Origin: Acidobacteriota bacterium
GTDB taxonomy: Bacteria; Acidobacteriota; Thermoanaerobaculia; Multivoradales; JAHEKO01
Length of the DNA stretch: 42,173 nucleotides
Reading direction: 5' to 3'
Assembly: GCA_029862975.1 (NCBI GenBank)
Contig: JAOTWP010000020.1
Span: 1-42,173 of the forward strand
Part shown: positions 26,282 through 33,882 of the stretch, piece by piece
How the letters are laid out: every line of letters begins with the position of its first letter
How positions within the stretch are numbered: the stretch's first letter is position 1
The notes under the pieces: generated by a model
Databases searched by the model: none
What the model saw: the letters and a program-made list of their open reading frames with translations, nothing else
What the model was told of the DNA's origin: nothing
Translations under genes and position numbers: made by a program

Positions 26282-28210
26282 TTGCCCGCCGGCCCGAGGC
26301 GCACCGCGACGCTGATCGCCGGGCTGCTGGCCGGCCTGGCGACGGCCGCCGCGGCGGTCGAGCCCGAGCTCGGGGTCGCGGCCGCCGGCGCCGCCCTCAG
26401 CAACACCCGGCTGCACCTCGAGATCACCGTCGAGGGGGCCGCGGAGCCGATTCCGGTGACGATCTCGGCCGACGGCCGGGCGCTGCGCGAGGTCCTGCTC
26501 GCCGCCGGCCGGCACGAGGAGATCGTCCCGGAGGCCCTGCTCGGCTGGGGGCGCCACACGATCGAGGTCGCGTCCGGCGGCGCCCGCGCCACGGCCGAGA
26601 TCTACGCGCTGCCCGGCTGGCTCTCGCTGCTGCCGCCGCTCATCGCGATCGGCCTCGCCATCGCCTTCAAGGACGTGCTCCTGGCGCTCTTCCTGGGCGT
26701 TTTCAGCGGCGCCATGTGCCTTTTCGGCTGGAACCCGTTCACCGCGCTGGCCCGCACGGTCGACCACTTCGTCGCCCCGGCGATCACCGACTCGGGGCAG
26801 GCGAGCATCCTGGTGTTCACTCTCATGCTCGGCGGCATGGTCGGCCTCGTCACGAAGAGCGGCGGCACCCAGGGCATCGTCAAGCGGCTGAGCCGGTTCG
26901 CCACCGACCCGCGGCGCGGCCAGACGGCGACCTGGCTCATGGGCGTCCTCGTCTTCTTCGACGACTACTCCAACGCCCTGATCGTGGGCTCTACGATGCG
27001 GCCGCTCTCGGACCGCCTGAAGATCAGCCGCGAGAAGCTCGCCTACATCGTGGACTCCACCTCGGCGCCCGTGGCGAGCGTCGTTCCGTTCTCCTCCTGG
27101 ATCGGGTTCGAGGTCGGGCTCATCGCCGCGGCGCTGACGGCGCTCGACCTGCCGTTCGACGCCTACACGACCTTCCTGGCGTCGATCCCCTACCGGTTCT
27201 ACCCCATCTTCGCCCTCGTCCTGGGCCTGTCGATCGCCGTCACCGGCCGCGACTTCGGCCCCATGGCGACGGCCGAGCGCCGGGCGCGCTCGACCGGCAA
27301 GCTGATGGCCGACGGCGCCGTTCCGCTGGCGGATTTCGGCGAGGAGCGGCTGGCGCCGCCGGACGGCACGCCCCTGCGGGCGATCAACGCCCTGGCGCCG
27401 ATCCTCACCATCATCGTGATCACGCTGCTCGGCCTCTTTCTGACGGGCAGCGCCGGCGCGAGCCGGGCCGACGCTTCGTCCACGGCCGACTGGATCCGGC
27501 AGATCATGGGCAACGCGGACAGCTACAAGGCGCTGCTGTGGGCGAGCCTCGGCGGCGTCCTGGTCGGGGCCGCGCTGCCCCTCGCCCAGAGGATCCTGAC
27601 GCTGCGCCAGACCATGGAGGGGATGATCGAGGGCTTCAAGTCGATGCTCCTCGCGCTCGTCGTCCTGACGCTCGCCTGGTCGATCGGCGCGGTCTGCAAC
27701 GAGCTGCACACCGCCGACTTCCTGGTGCGCCTGACCGCCGGCGTGCTCTCGGTCCACTGGCTGCCGGTCGTGGTCTTCCTCCTCTCGGCCGTGGTCGCCT
27801 TCGCCACCGGCTCGTCGTGGGGGACGCTGAGCATCCTCATGCCGCTCGTCATCCCCATCGCCCACGCCATCGCCGGCAGCGCCGGGCTGGAGGTCGGCGC
27901 GGCCGGGTACGCCACGGTGCTGGTGGGCACGATCTCGTCGGTCCTCGCCGGCAGCGTCTGGGGGGACCACTGCTCGCCGATCTCGGACACCACGATCCTG
28001 TCGAGCACGGCCTCGGGCTGCGACCACATCGCCCACGTCAGAACCCAGCTGCCCTACGCCCTGGCCGCCGGCGTGCTCGGCATGGTCCTCGGCGACATCC
28101 CGACCGCTTTTGGAATGAGCCCGTGGATCTCCTTGTTCGTGGGTAGCATACTCATCGTCGCCGGCGTGCGATGGCTCGGCAAGCCGGCGCTCGAACCCTC
28201 CCGTTCCTAG
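26282..28210 (+). CDS. NhaC family Na+/H+ antiporter with exported N-terminal domain
   Basis: 642 residues from TTG; GGAGAG at the end of recA serves as ribosome binding site. Residues 1-22 look like a signal peptide, then a ~90-residue soluble domain rich in beta strands (ITVEGAAEPIPVTISADG), then the transporter from about 118. The transporter has roughly eleven hydrophobic helices, the FFDDYSNALIVG segment near 225, and near 561 GDHCSPISDTTILSS, the NhaC-superfamily signature. It should exchange Na+ for H+ or, as in some relatives, transport amino or organic acids. The extra N-terminal domain would face the periplasm. Its tight position behind recA has no obvious functional reason. Confidence 0.88.
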   Translation: MPAGPRRTATLIAGLLAGLATAAAAVEPELGVAAAGAALSNTRLHLEITVEGAAEPIPVTISADGRALREVLLAAGRHEEIVPEALLGWGRHTIEVASGGARATAEIYALPGWLSLLPPLIAIGLAIAFKDVLLALFLGVFSGAMCLFGWNPFTALARTVDHFVAPAITDSGQASILVFTLMLGGMVGLVTKSGGTQGIVKRLSRFATDPRRGQTATWLMGVLVFFDDYSNALIVGSTMRPLSDRLKISREKLAYIVDSTSAPVASVVPFSSWIGFEVGLIAAALTALDLPFDAYTTFLASIPYRFYPIFALVLGLSIAVTGRDFGPMATAERRARSTGKLMADGAVPLADFGEERLAPPDGTPLRAINALAPILTIIVITLLGLFLTGSAGASRADASSTADWIRQIMGNADSYKALLWASLGGVLVGAALPLAQRILTLRQTMEGMIEGFKSMLLALVVLTLAWSIGAVCNELHTADFLVRLTAGVLSVHWLPVVVFLLSAVVAFATGSSWGTLSILMPLVIPIAHAIAGSAGLEVGAAGYATVLVGTISSVLAGSVWGDHCSPISDTTILSSTASGCDHIAHVRTQLPYALAAGVLGMVLGDIPTAFGMSPWISLFVGSILIVAGVRWLGKPALEPSRS

Positions 28211-28222
28211 GAACTCCCGCCA

Positions 28223-31162
28223 ATGCGATGCGATGACCTCGGCAACCGCGGGTTGCCCGTCGGGGCCTGGCTCCTGGTCCTGCTCGGCCTGGCCGCGACG
28301 AGCGCCCACGCGGCGACTCCGCCCTGCAACCCGTGCGCGGGCATCTCCGTGGCCGCCGTCGAGGAGTGGCTCGAGCCGCTGGCGGCCGCGCCCGCTCTCG
28401 AGGACGAGGCGCGGCTCTACGTGGCGTGGGCCGCCGACCCCGGGTCCGCCACCGCCGCCGCGCTCACCCGCGAGGTCGCGCGGCGCGGCGCGGTCCCCTG
28501 GCTGCGGGTGGCCTTCGCCACCCCGCCCCCCCTCGACGCCAACCTCGCCGCGCTCGAGGAAGAGCTCGCGGGCCTTTCGGCCCTCGCCCGGGCGGCCGCT
28601 CCCGAGACCCACTTCCAGATCGAGTGGCGGACGGACTGGCAGTCCGCCGCCGGGACCACGGCCGACTACGGCTTTCTCTTCAAGCGCGCGGCCGTCGCCG
28701 TGACGGGCGCCCGCAGCGACGCACCCGTCATCACCGAGGCGGTGGCCGGAGGGGCCGGGATCGCGGCGCTCTACGATCTCGAGATCGCCGCCTACGCCGA
28801 CGGCATCGCCCTGCTGCCGGCCTCCACGGCGGCGACCCGCGACGCGATCGCCAAGGTCAACGAGCTCGATCCCGGCAAGCCCGTGGTCGTGATGGAAGAG
28901 CCGGCGCCGCGGCCCGCCACCCGGGCGCTCGTCGCCGCGGCGAGCGGCGCCGCCGACGGCGTGAGCGTGACCTTCTTCGCGGTCGAGGAGCCGGCCGCCG
29001 AGACGCTGGCCCCGCTCAAGGTCCTGGCCCGCGAGTTCCAGGGCGCGGATCTCTCCTACGACCCCTACTCCGCCCCGCCCGGAAACGTCGCCTGGGCCTT
29101 CGTCCGCGGCGAGGACCTCGCCCTGCGGGTGATCGTCGACCGGGCCGGCGGCCGCGATCGCATCGAGTTCGCCGACACCACGCTGCGGCGGCCGATGCAG
29201 GTCGATCCGGCGACCGGTACGGCCAGCGAGCTCTTCGGCATCGGCCGCACCGCCGACGGCCTCGTCATCCCCCTCGAGGGCGACGGCGACAGCGCCATCC
29301 TGCGGCTCTCCCGCCCCGACCTGGCGGAGATGGTCGGCGAGGGGGGCCTCGCGGAGGAGGTCACGATCACCACGGAGCGCACCATGCCCGTGGCCGAGAT
29401 CCTCCGCCGCCTGCAGGCCAACGAGGACGCCCGGGATCGGGCCTTCGCCCACTACGAGGGCGTCAACACGACCCACCTGCGCTTCCAGGGCGGCGGCGCC
29501 CAGCAGGTGGAGGCGACGTTCGAGGGCCCGATCTTCCTCGAGCGCGGCAAGCCCTACGACTGGGTGTGGCGGTCTTTCTACGTCAACGGCATCCGCTGGC
29601 GCGGCAAGCGCATCCCCGACATCCCGCTCGTCGAGCCCGAGAAGGCCGCGACCCTGCCCCTGGCGATCACCTTCGATCGCGACTACACCTACCGGCTGCG
29701 GGGCACCGACGTCGTCGACGGCCGCGACTGCTGGGTGGTCGACTTCCGGCCGACCGGGGAGGAGGGCGAGGGCAACCGCTACCAGGGGACCGTGTGGATC
29801 GACCGGGCCCTCTTTCTCCGGGTCAAGAGCCGCGCCCTGCAGCTCGGGCTGAGCGGCGAAGTGCTGTCGAACGAGGAGACCCAGTTCTTCACGCCCCTCG
29901 ACGCCGCAGGCGCGCCCGCGCCGTGGGAGGGCGCGGTCTTCACCCTGCCGCTGCGGATCGTCAGCCAGCAGCTTTTCTCCGTCCTCAACGCCTCGCTCAA
30001 CGTCGAGAAGGAGACGCTCGTGAGCGAGCTCCGCGTCAACGCGGAGGGCTTCGAGAGCCGGCGGCTGGCCGCCTGGGAGAGCGAGCTGACGATGGTCCGC
30101 GACACGGACGACGGCCTGCGCTACCTGGTGGCGGACGACGAGACCGGCGAGCGACTCGTGCAGGAGGAGTTCGACAAGGACCGCCTGTTCCTCGTCGGCG
30201 GATTGCTATACGACGAATCGCTCGACTACCCGCTGCCGCTTGCCGGCATCAACTACTTCTCGTTCGACTTCCGCGACACCGGCGCCCAGGTCAACCTGCT
30301 CTTCGCGGGCGTCCTGGCGATCGGCAACATCGCCGACCCGGAGCTCCTCGGCTCGCGCTGGGACGCCGGCGCCAACCTGCTCGGAGTCGCCATCCCCTTC
30401 ACCAACTCGATCTACCGCGACGGCGAGAAGGCGCCGGCCGAGGACCTCGACGTCCAGTTCGCCCGGGTGGGGTTCAGCCTCGGGCGGCCGGTTGGCAGCT
30501 TCACCAAGCTCGGCTTCGACTACGAGCTGGGCCTGCGCAACTACTCGCGAGCCACGGACACGGCCGAGGAGTTCGTGCTCCCTGAGGACCAGCTGATCCA
30601 CTCCCTCGGGCTCAACGCGGCCTACTCCCGCCGCGGCTACCGCCTCCGCTTGGGCGCGAGGTTCAGCAAGCGCTCCGACTGGAAGCCGTGGGGCCTGCCG
30701 GGCGAGCCGTTCGATCCCAAGGCCGAGGAGTTCGGCCGCTGGAGCGCCTCTCTCGCCAAGACCCTCAGCCTGTCCGGCTTCAAGAAGGTGGGCCTCCAGG
30801 TCGAATACCTCGACGGAGCCAACCTCGACCGGTTCAGCAAGTACGAGTTCGGCTTCTTCGACGACTCTCGGGTGCACGGCTACGAGAGCGGCATCGTCCA
30901 GGCCGAGAAGGCCTACGGCCTGCACGGCACGTACGGCTTCGAGCTCGGCGAGCTGTTCCGCCTCGAGCTCATCGGCGATGCCATCTGGGCGACGGACGAG
31001 GCCACGGCGCTCGACCGCGAGCTCTTGGCCGGCGCCGGCATCGCCGGCACCTTCATCGGTCCCTGGCAGACGATCGTCAACCTCGACTTCGGCGTCCCCG
31101 TCGCCGGCCCCGACGACGACGGCTTCACCCTCTTCCTGGCCTTCCTCAAGCTCTTCAAGTGA
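28223..31162 (+). CDS. large exported protein with predicted C-terminal beta-barrel, unknown function
   Basis: 979 residues. A signal peptide ends near residue 31 (SAHA|ATPPCNPC), followed by a CNPC pair. Residues about 35-300 alternate helices and strands with a TIM-barrel feel (LYVAWAADPGS, PWLRVAFATPPP, HFQIEWRTDW, KPVVVMEE). About 395-660 resemble outer-membrane lipoprotein-sorting (LolA-like) beta-sheets, including WIDRALFLRVKSRALQLGLSGEV near 524. From about 664 to the end are alternating aromatic/polar strands with short turns, ending in FLAFLKLF, as in an outer-membrane barrel. I know no named family with this order. It lies 12 bp after the antiporter and overlaps an Smr gene. Domain calls are by eye. 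Confidence 0.7.
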   Translation: MRCDDLGNRGLPVGAWLLVLLGLAATSAHAATPPCNPCAGISVAAVEEWLEPLAAAPALEDEARLYVAWAADPGSATAAALTREVARRGAVPWLRVAFATPPPLDANLAALEEELAGLSALARAAAPETHFQIEWRTDWQSAAGTTADYGFLFKRAAVAVTGARSDAPVITEAVAGGAGIAALYDLEIAAYADGIALLPASTAATRDAIAKVNELDPGKPVVVMEEPAPRPATRALVAAASGAADGVSVTFFAVEEPAAETLAPLKVLAREFQGADLSYDPYSAPPGNVAWAFVRGEDLALRVIVDRAGGRDRIEFADTTLRRPMQVDPATGTASELFGIGRTADGLVIPLEGDGDSAILRLSRPDLAEMVGEGGLAEEVTITTERTMPVAEILRRLQANEDARDRAFAHYEGVNTTHLRFQGGGAQQVEATFEGPIFLERGKPYDWVWRSFYVNGIRWRGKRIPDIPLVEPEKAATLPLAITFDRDYTYRLRGTDVVDGRDCWVVDFRPTGEEGEGNRYQGTVWIDRALFLRVKSRALQLGLSGEVLSNEETQFFTPLDAAGAPAPWEGAVFTLPLRIVSQQLFSVLNASLNVEKETLVSELRVNAEGFESRRLAAWESELTMVRDTDDGLRYLVADDETGERLVQEEFDKDRLFLVGGLLYDESLDYPLPLAGINYFSFDFRDTGAQVNLLFAGVLAIGNIADPELLGSRWDAGANLLGVAIPFTNSIYRDGEKAPAEDLDVQFARVGFSLGRPVGSFTKLGFDYELGLRNYSRATDTAEEFVLPEDQLIHSLGLNAAYSRRGYRLRLGARFSKRSDWKPWGLPGEPFDPKAEEFGRWSASLAKTLSLSGFKKVGLQVEYLDGANLDRFSKYEFGFFDDSRVHGYESGIVQAEKAYGLHGTYGFELGELFRLELIGDAIWATDEATALDRELLAGAGIAGTFIGPWQTIVNLDFGVPVAGPDDDGFTLFLAFLKLFK

Positions 31163-31461
31163 GCGCCGACGAGACCTCCGAGCCCGAGAGAGAGCCCGCC
31201 GAGCCGATCGAGCTCGAGATCACGGACGTCATCGATCTCCACTCCTTCCGGCCGAACGAGGTCGCGAGCGTCGTGCGCTCCTATCTCGACGCCGCCCGCG
31301 AGGCCGGCCTCAGGCGCGTCCGGATCATCCACGGCCGCGGCGCCGGCGTCCAGCGCCTGACCGTCCGCACCCTCCTCGCCCGCGACCCCCGCGTCCGCGA
31401 CTACGGAGACGCGCCGCCCGACGCCGGAGGCTGGGGCGCCACCTGGGCCGAGCTCGACTGA
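31159..31461 (+). CDS. stand-alone Smr domain protein
   Basis: 100 residues from a GTG overlapping the previous stop (GTGA). After an acidic 24-residue lead it is one Smr (small MutS-related) domain: DLHSFRPNEV at 26-35, RIIHGRGAG at 56-64 with the conserved HGRG loop, and a final strand set ending GWGATWAELD. Smr domains nick or bind branched DNA, or cleave RNA at stalled or collided ribosomes. The DLHxxxxxEA-type and HGxG motifs are intact, so nuclease activity is possible. Coupling to an outer-membrane-type gene is probably not functional. Confidence 0.9.
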   Translation: MSADETSEPEREPAEPIELEITDVIDLHSFRPNEVASVVRSYLDAAREAGLRRVRIIHGRGAGVQRLTVRTLLARDPRVRDYGDAPPDAGGWGATWAELD

Positions 31462-31766
31462 AAAGAGGCGGACAGAACGCCTTCCTCTTCGGCGGTAACC
31501 ATTCGTCGTTCGTACCTGAGCCGGGAAAAGACTCCAGGTAAGCAAGCCCGGCTCGTTGCGCACGGCCTTGCCGGGTCACGGTCCGTCACGGGCCACGACC
31601 GTTTCCTCTGCGCCTCTACCGTTCCGAGTCTGCGCAAGCGCCGCGGTGATTCGACGCCAGTCGTCGCAAGGCAATCGGCCGGGAGTCTCCTGCCTTGCGT
31701 GGAGTCTTTTCTCGTCGCAGGCCGCGGTCGTTTCCCGTGTCCGCCGACCTCCGATATCGTCGAACG
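31462..31766. other. 305-bp gene-free stretch with several inverted repeats
   Basis: No coding pattern is seen. It contains GAGCCGGG (31518-31525) pairing with CCCGGCTC (31547-31554). TACCTG (31513-31518) can pair with CAGGTA (31535-31540). A perfect 12-bp inverted repeat GAAAAGACTCCA (31525-31536) / TGGAGTCTTTTC (31700-31711) also lies here. ACGGTC (31578-31583) / GACCGT (31597-31602) is followed by TT and could end the smr transcript. The first three pairings share bases, so they are mutually exclusive. The ALDH -10-like box is at its right end. Confidence 0.6.
31755..31760 (+). promoter_or_regulatory. -10-like TATCGT at leaderless distance from ALDH
   Basis: TATCGT, 6 nt (CGAACG), ATG at 31767. 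There is no Shine-Dalgarno in the gap. A weak TTCCCG lies 17 bp upstream of the box. Confidence 0.45.
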
Positions 31767-33287
31767 ATGAGCGCGACGCGAGCACGGTCGGTCCAGAACG
31801 AGATCACCATCTCCAACCCCGCCACCGGCGAGCGCGTGGGCTCGGTGGCCGTGGCGACGGCGGCGGACGTCAAGGCGGCGGCGCTGCGCGCCCGGCGGGC
31901 GCAGCCGGCCTGGGAGCGGCTCGGGGTGCGCCGGCGGCGGCGGGTGCTGGAGCGGTTCCACGACCTGCTCTTCGAGCGCCAGGACGAGATCTTCGACACC
32001 ATCCAGCGGGAGAGCGGCAAGACCCGGCGCGAGGCGCTGGGCGAGCTCTTGATCGTCGCCGGCACGGCGCGCTACTACCTGGCCCACGGCGAGGAGCACC
32101 TCGCCGAGGAGAGCCACCCGGGAGCCTCGCCGCTCATCACCGGGGCGCGGGTCGGGCACCGCCCGTACGGCCTCGTCGGCTTCATCACGCCCTGGAACTA
32201 CCCGTTCATCCTCTCGATCGGCGACGCGCTGCCGGCCCTGCTGGCCGGCAATGCCGTGCTCGTGAAGCCCTCGGAGCTGACGCCGCTGTCGGCGGAGCTG
32301 GGGCGCGACCTGCTCGCCACAAGCGGCCTCGACGCCGATCTCGTGCAGCTCGTCCACGGCCCCGGCGCCACGGTCGGCGCCGAGCTCGTCGACCACGTCG
32401 ACTACCTCGGCTTCACCGGCAGCACCGCCACGGGGCGCAAGGTCGCCGTGGCGGCGGCCGAGCGGCTCATCCCCTGCTCGCTCGAGCTCGGGGGCAAGAA
32501 CCCGATGATCGTCCTTGCCGGCGCGCCGCTCGAGGAAGCGGTCACGGGGCTCGTCAGCGGCGGCTTCTACAACACCGGCCAGACCTGCATCGCCGTGGCC
32601 CGGGTCTACGTCGAGAGCAGGATCTTCGACCGCTTCGCCGCGCTGGCGCGGCGCCGGATCGAGAAGCTCAAGGTCGGGTGGTCGCTCGACTGGGACATGG
32701 ACGTCGGCTCCCTCGTCAGCCGCGAGCACGCCGCCAAGGTCATGCGCCACGTCGAGGACGCCGTGGGCAAGGGGGCGACCGTGCTCACCGGCGGGCAGCG
32801 CCGCTCCGACCTCGGCGAGGCCTTCGTGGCGCCGACCCTGCTGACCGACGTCGACGAGTCGATGGAGCTGTGCCGCGAGGAGACCTTCGGCCCGGTCGTG
32901 GCGCTCTACCCGGTGCGCGACGCCGACGAGGCCGTCGCGCGGGCCAACGACTCGACCTACGGCCTCAACGCCTCGGTGTGGACGGGCAGCGCCCGGACGT
33001 CGCGGGCGCTCGCCCGCCGCATCGAAGCCGGCTCGGTCGGCATCAACTCGACTCTGCTGATCTACAGCACCTTCGACGTGCCGATGGGCGGCGTCAAGGA
33101 GAGCGGCATCGGCCGCCGCCACGGCCGCCAAGGGATCCTGCGCTTCACGCAGGCGCAGAGCATCGTCGACTCGATCGCGACGGGCGGCGGCTACGAAGGC
33201 GTGCTCGCCAACATCACGAGCGAGGCCCGCGCCCGGAGCCTGGCGGCGGCCTTCAAGCTCATGCGAAGGATCCCGGGGCTACGCTGA
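31767..33287 (+). CDS. aldehyde dehydrogenase, succinate-semialdehyde dehydrogenase (GabD2)-like
   Basis: 506 residues, NAD(P)-dependent ALDH superfamily. Catalytic Asn144 (TPWNYPF), Glu240 (SLELGGKNPM) and Cys274 (NTGQTC) are present, with the cofactor loop FTGSTATGRKVA and C-terminal EETFGPVVALYP. Pieces such as ISNPATGERVGSV, CSLELGGKNPMIVL and the MGSL-like VGSLVS region resemble GabD2-type succinate-semialdehyde dehydrogenases, which oxidise the aldehyde to succinate. The ~40-residue C-terminal tail after GILRFTQAQ is longer than in GabD. Substrate assignment is tentative. I begin at the ATG after the TATCGT box; 24 more codons are open upstream without family similarity. Confidence 0.9.
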   Translation: MSATRARSVQNEITISNPATGERVGSVAVATAADVKAAALRARRAQPAWERLGVRRRRRVLERFHDLLFERQDEIFDTIQRESGKTRREALGELLIVAGTARYYLAHGEEHLAEESHPGASPLITGARVGHRPYGLVGFITPWNYPFILSIGDALPALLAGNAVLVKPSELTPLSAELGRDLLATSGLDADLVQLVHGPGATVGAELVDHVDYLGFTGSTATGRKVAVAAAERLIPCSLELGGKNPMIVLAGAPLEEAVTGLVSGGFYNTGQTCIAVARVYVESRIFDRFAALARRRIEKLKVGWSLDWDMDVGSLVSREHAAKVMRHVEDAVGKGATVLTGGQRRSDLGEAFVAPTLLTDVDESMELCREETFGPVVALYPVRDADEAVARANDSTYGLNASVWTGSARTSRALARRIEAGSVGINSTLLIYSTFDVPMGGVKESGIGRRHGRQGILRFTQAQSIVDSIATGGGYEGVLANITSEARARSLAAAFKLMRRIPGLR

Positions 33288-33358
33288 GGGCTCCTGCCAC
33301 CCCGAGGAGCGGGCGGGTACCGCTCCCGCGGAGGGTTTCGCCGGCGCGCGGCCGGGAC

Positions 33359-33364
33359 TACGCT
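33359..33364 (+). promoter_or_regulatory. -10-like TACGCT at leaderless distance from cytochrome c
   Basis: TACGCT, 6 nt (TACGGC), ATG at 33371. Same geometry as the ALDH, moxR and metalloprotease starts. Confidence 0.42.
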
Positions 33365-33370
33365 TACGGC

Positions 33371-33808
33371 ATGCGGCGGAGCCTTCCGTTCGGCCGGCTT
33401 GGTGTGGCCTTGCTCGTCGCGGGGCCGGCGCTCGCTCTGCCCGCCCGCGGGGGCGCCGCGGACGCGAGCGAAGCGCTGGCGCGCGGCGAGTTCCTCTATC
33501 GCGCCCACTGCGCGAGCTGTCACGGCGTCGGGGGGCACGGCGACGGCCCGGTGGCCGAGGATCTGCGGACCCGGCCGAGCGACCTCACGCGGCTGAGCGA
33601 CGGGTCCGGCACGTTCCCGGCCGAGCGGGCGCGGCGGTCCATCGACGGGCGCGAGCTCCTCGGCGGGCACGCCTCGCGCGAGATGCCCATCTGGGGGCTC
33701 ACGTTCCAGGAGCGCAGCCGGCCGGGAGAGCAGGAAGACGAGGTCGCCGGCCGCCTCGACGATCTCCTCGAGTACCTGCGCTCGATCCAGCGCCACGGCG
33801 GACGCTAG
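33371..33808 (+). CDS. small exported cytochrome c
   Basis: 145 residues. A signal peptide (about 1-30, PARGGAA) sends it to the periplasm. One heme site CASCH at 47-51 is followed by GVGGHGDGP, the usual class I cytochrome c turn, and Met105 (REMPIWG) is a good distal ligand. It is therefore a monoheme electron carrier. The C-terminus is charged and helical (DDLLEYLRSIQRHG). It lies 83 bp after ALDH with its own -10-like box, and a diheme peroxidase, a possible electron-accepting partner, lies 1.5 kb downstream on the other strand. Confidence 0.9.
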   Translation: MRRSLPFGRLGVALLVAGPALALPARGGAADASEALARGEFLYRAHCASCHGVGGHGDGPVAEDLRTRPSDLTRLSDGSGTFPAERARRSIDGRELLGGHASREMPIWGLTFQERSRPGEQEDEVAGRLDDLLEYLRSIQRHGGR

Positions 33809-33869
33809 GCCCCAAGCCTCCAGCACCAAGCCTCCCCTGCAGCGTCGTGGCCGCTACTCCGGCTGGGTG

Positions 33870-33875
33870 TATCCT
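33870..33875 (+). promoter_or_regulatory. -10-like TATCCT at leaderless distance from metalloprotease
   Basis: TATCCT, 7 nt, ATG at 33883. No ribosome binding site is visible. It supports the internal ATG as start over the in-frame codon at 33847, which lies upstream of this box. Confidence 0.45.
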
Positions 33876-33882
33876 CCCCTTC

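Noticed and set aside
24014..29476. Minus-strand open frame of about 1,820 codons opposite recA, the antiporter and part of the barrel protein
   Set aside because: It is the complement of three clearly real genes and contains only Arg/Gly/Glu/Asp-rich low-complexity text with no domain; a high-GC by-product.
31518..31554. H-type pseudoknot formed by TACCTG/CAGGTA and GAGCCGGG/CCCGGCTC
   Set aside because: The two 5' strands abut with no linker to cross an 8-bp stem, so simultaneous formation is sterically unlikely; treated as alternative pairings.
31462..31766. Glycine or cyclic-di-GMP riboswitch before the aldehyde dehydrogenase gene
   Set aside because: Purine-rich bits resemble fragments of the glycine aptamer, but the conserved core order and both required helices are absent on either strand.
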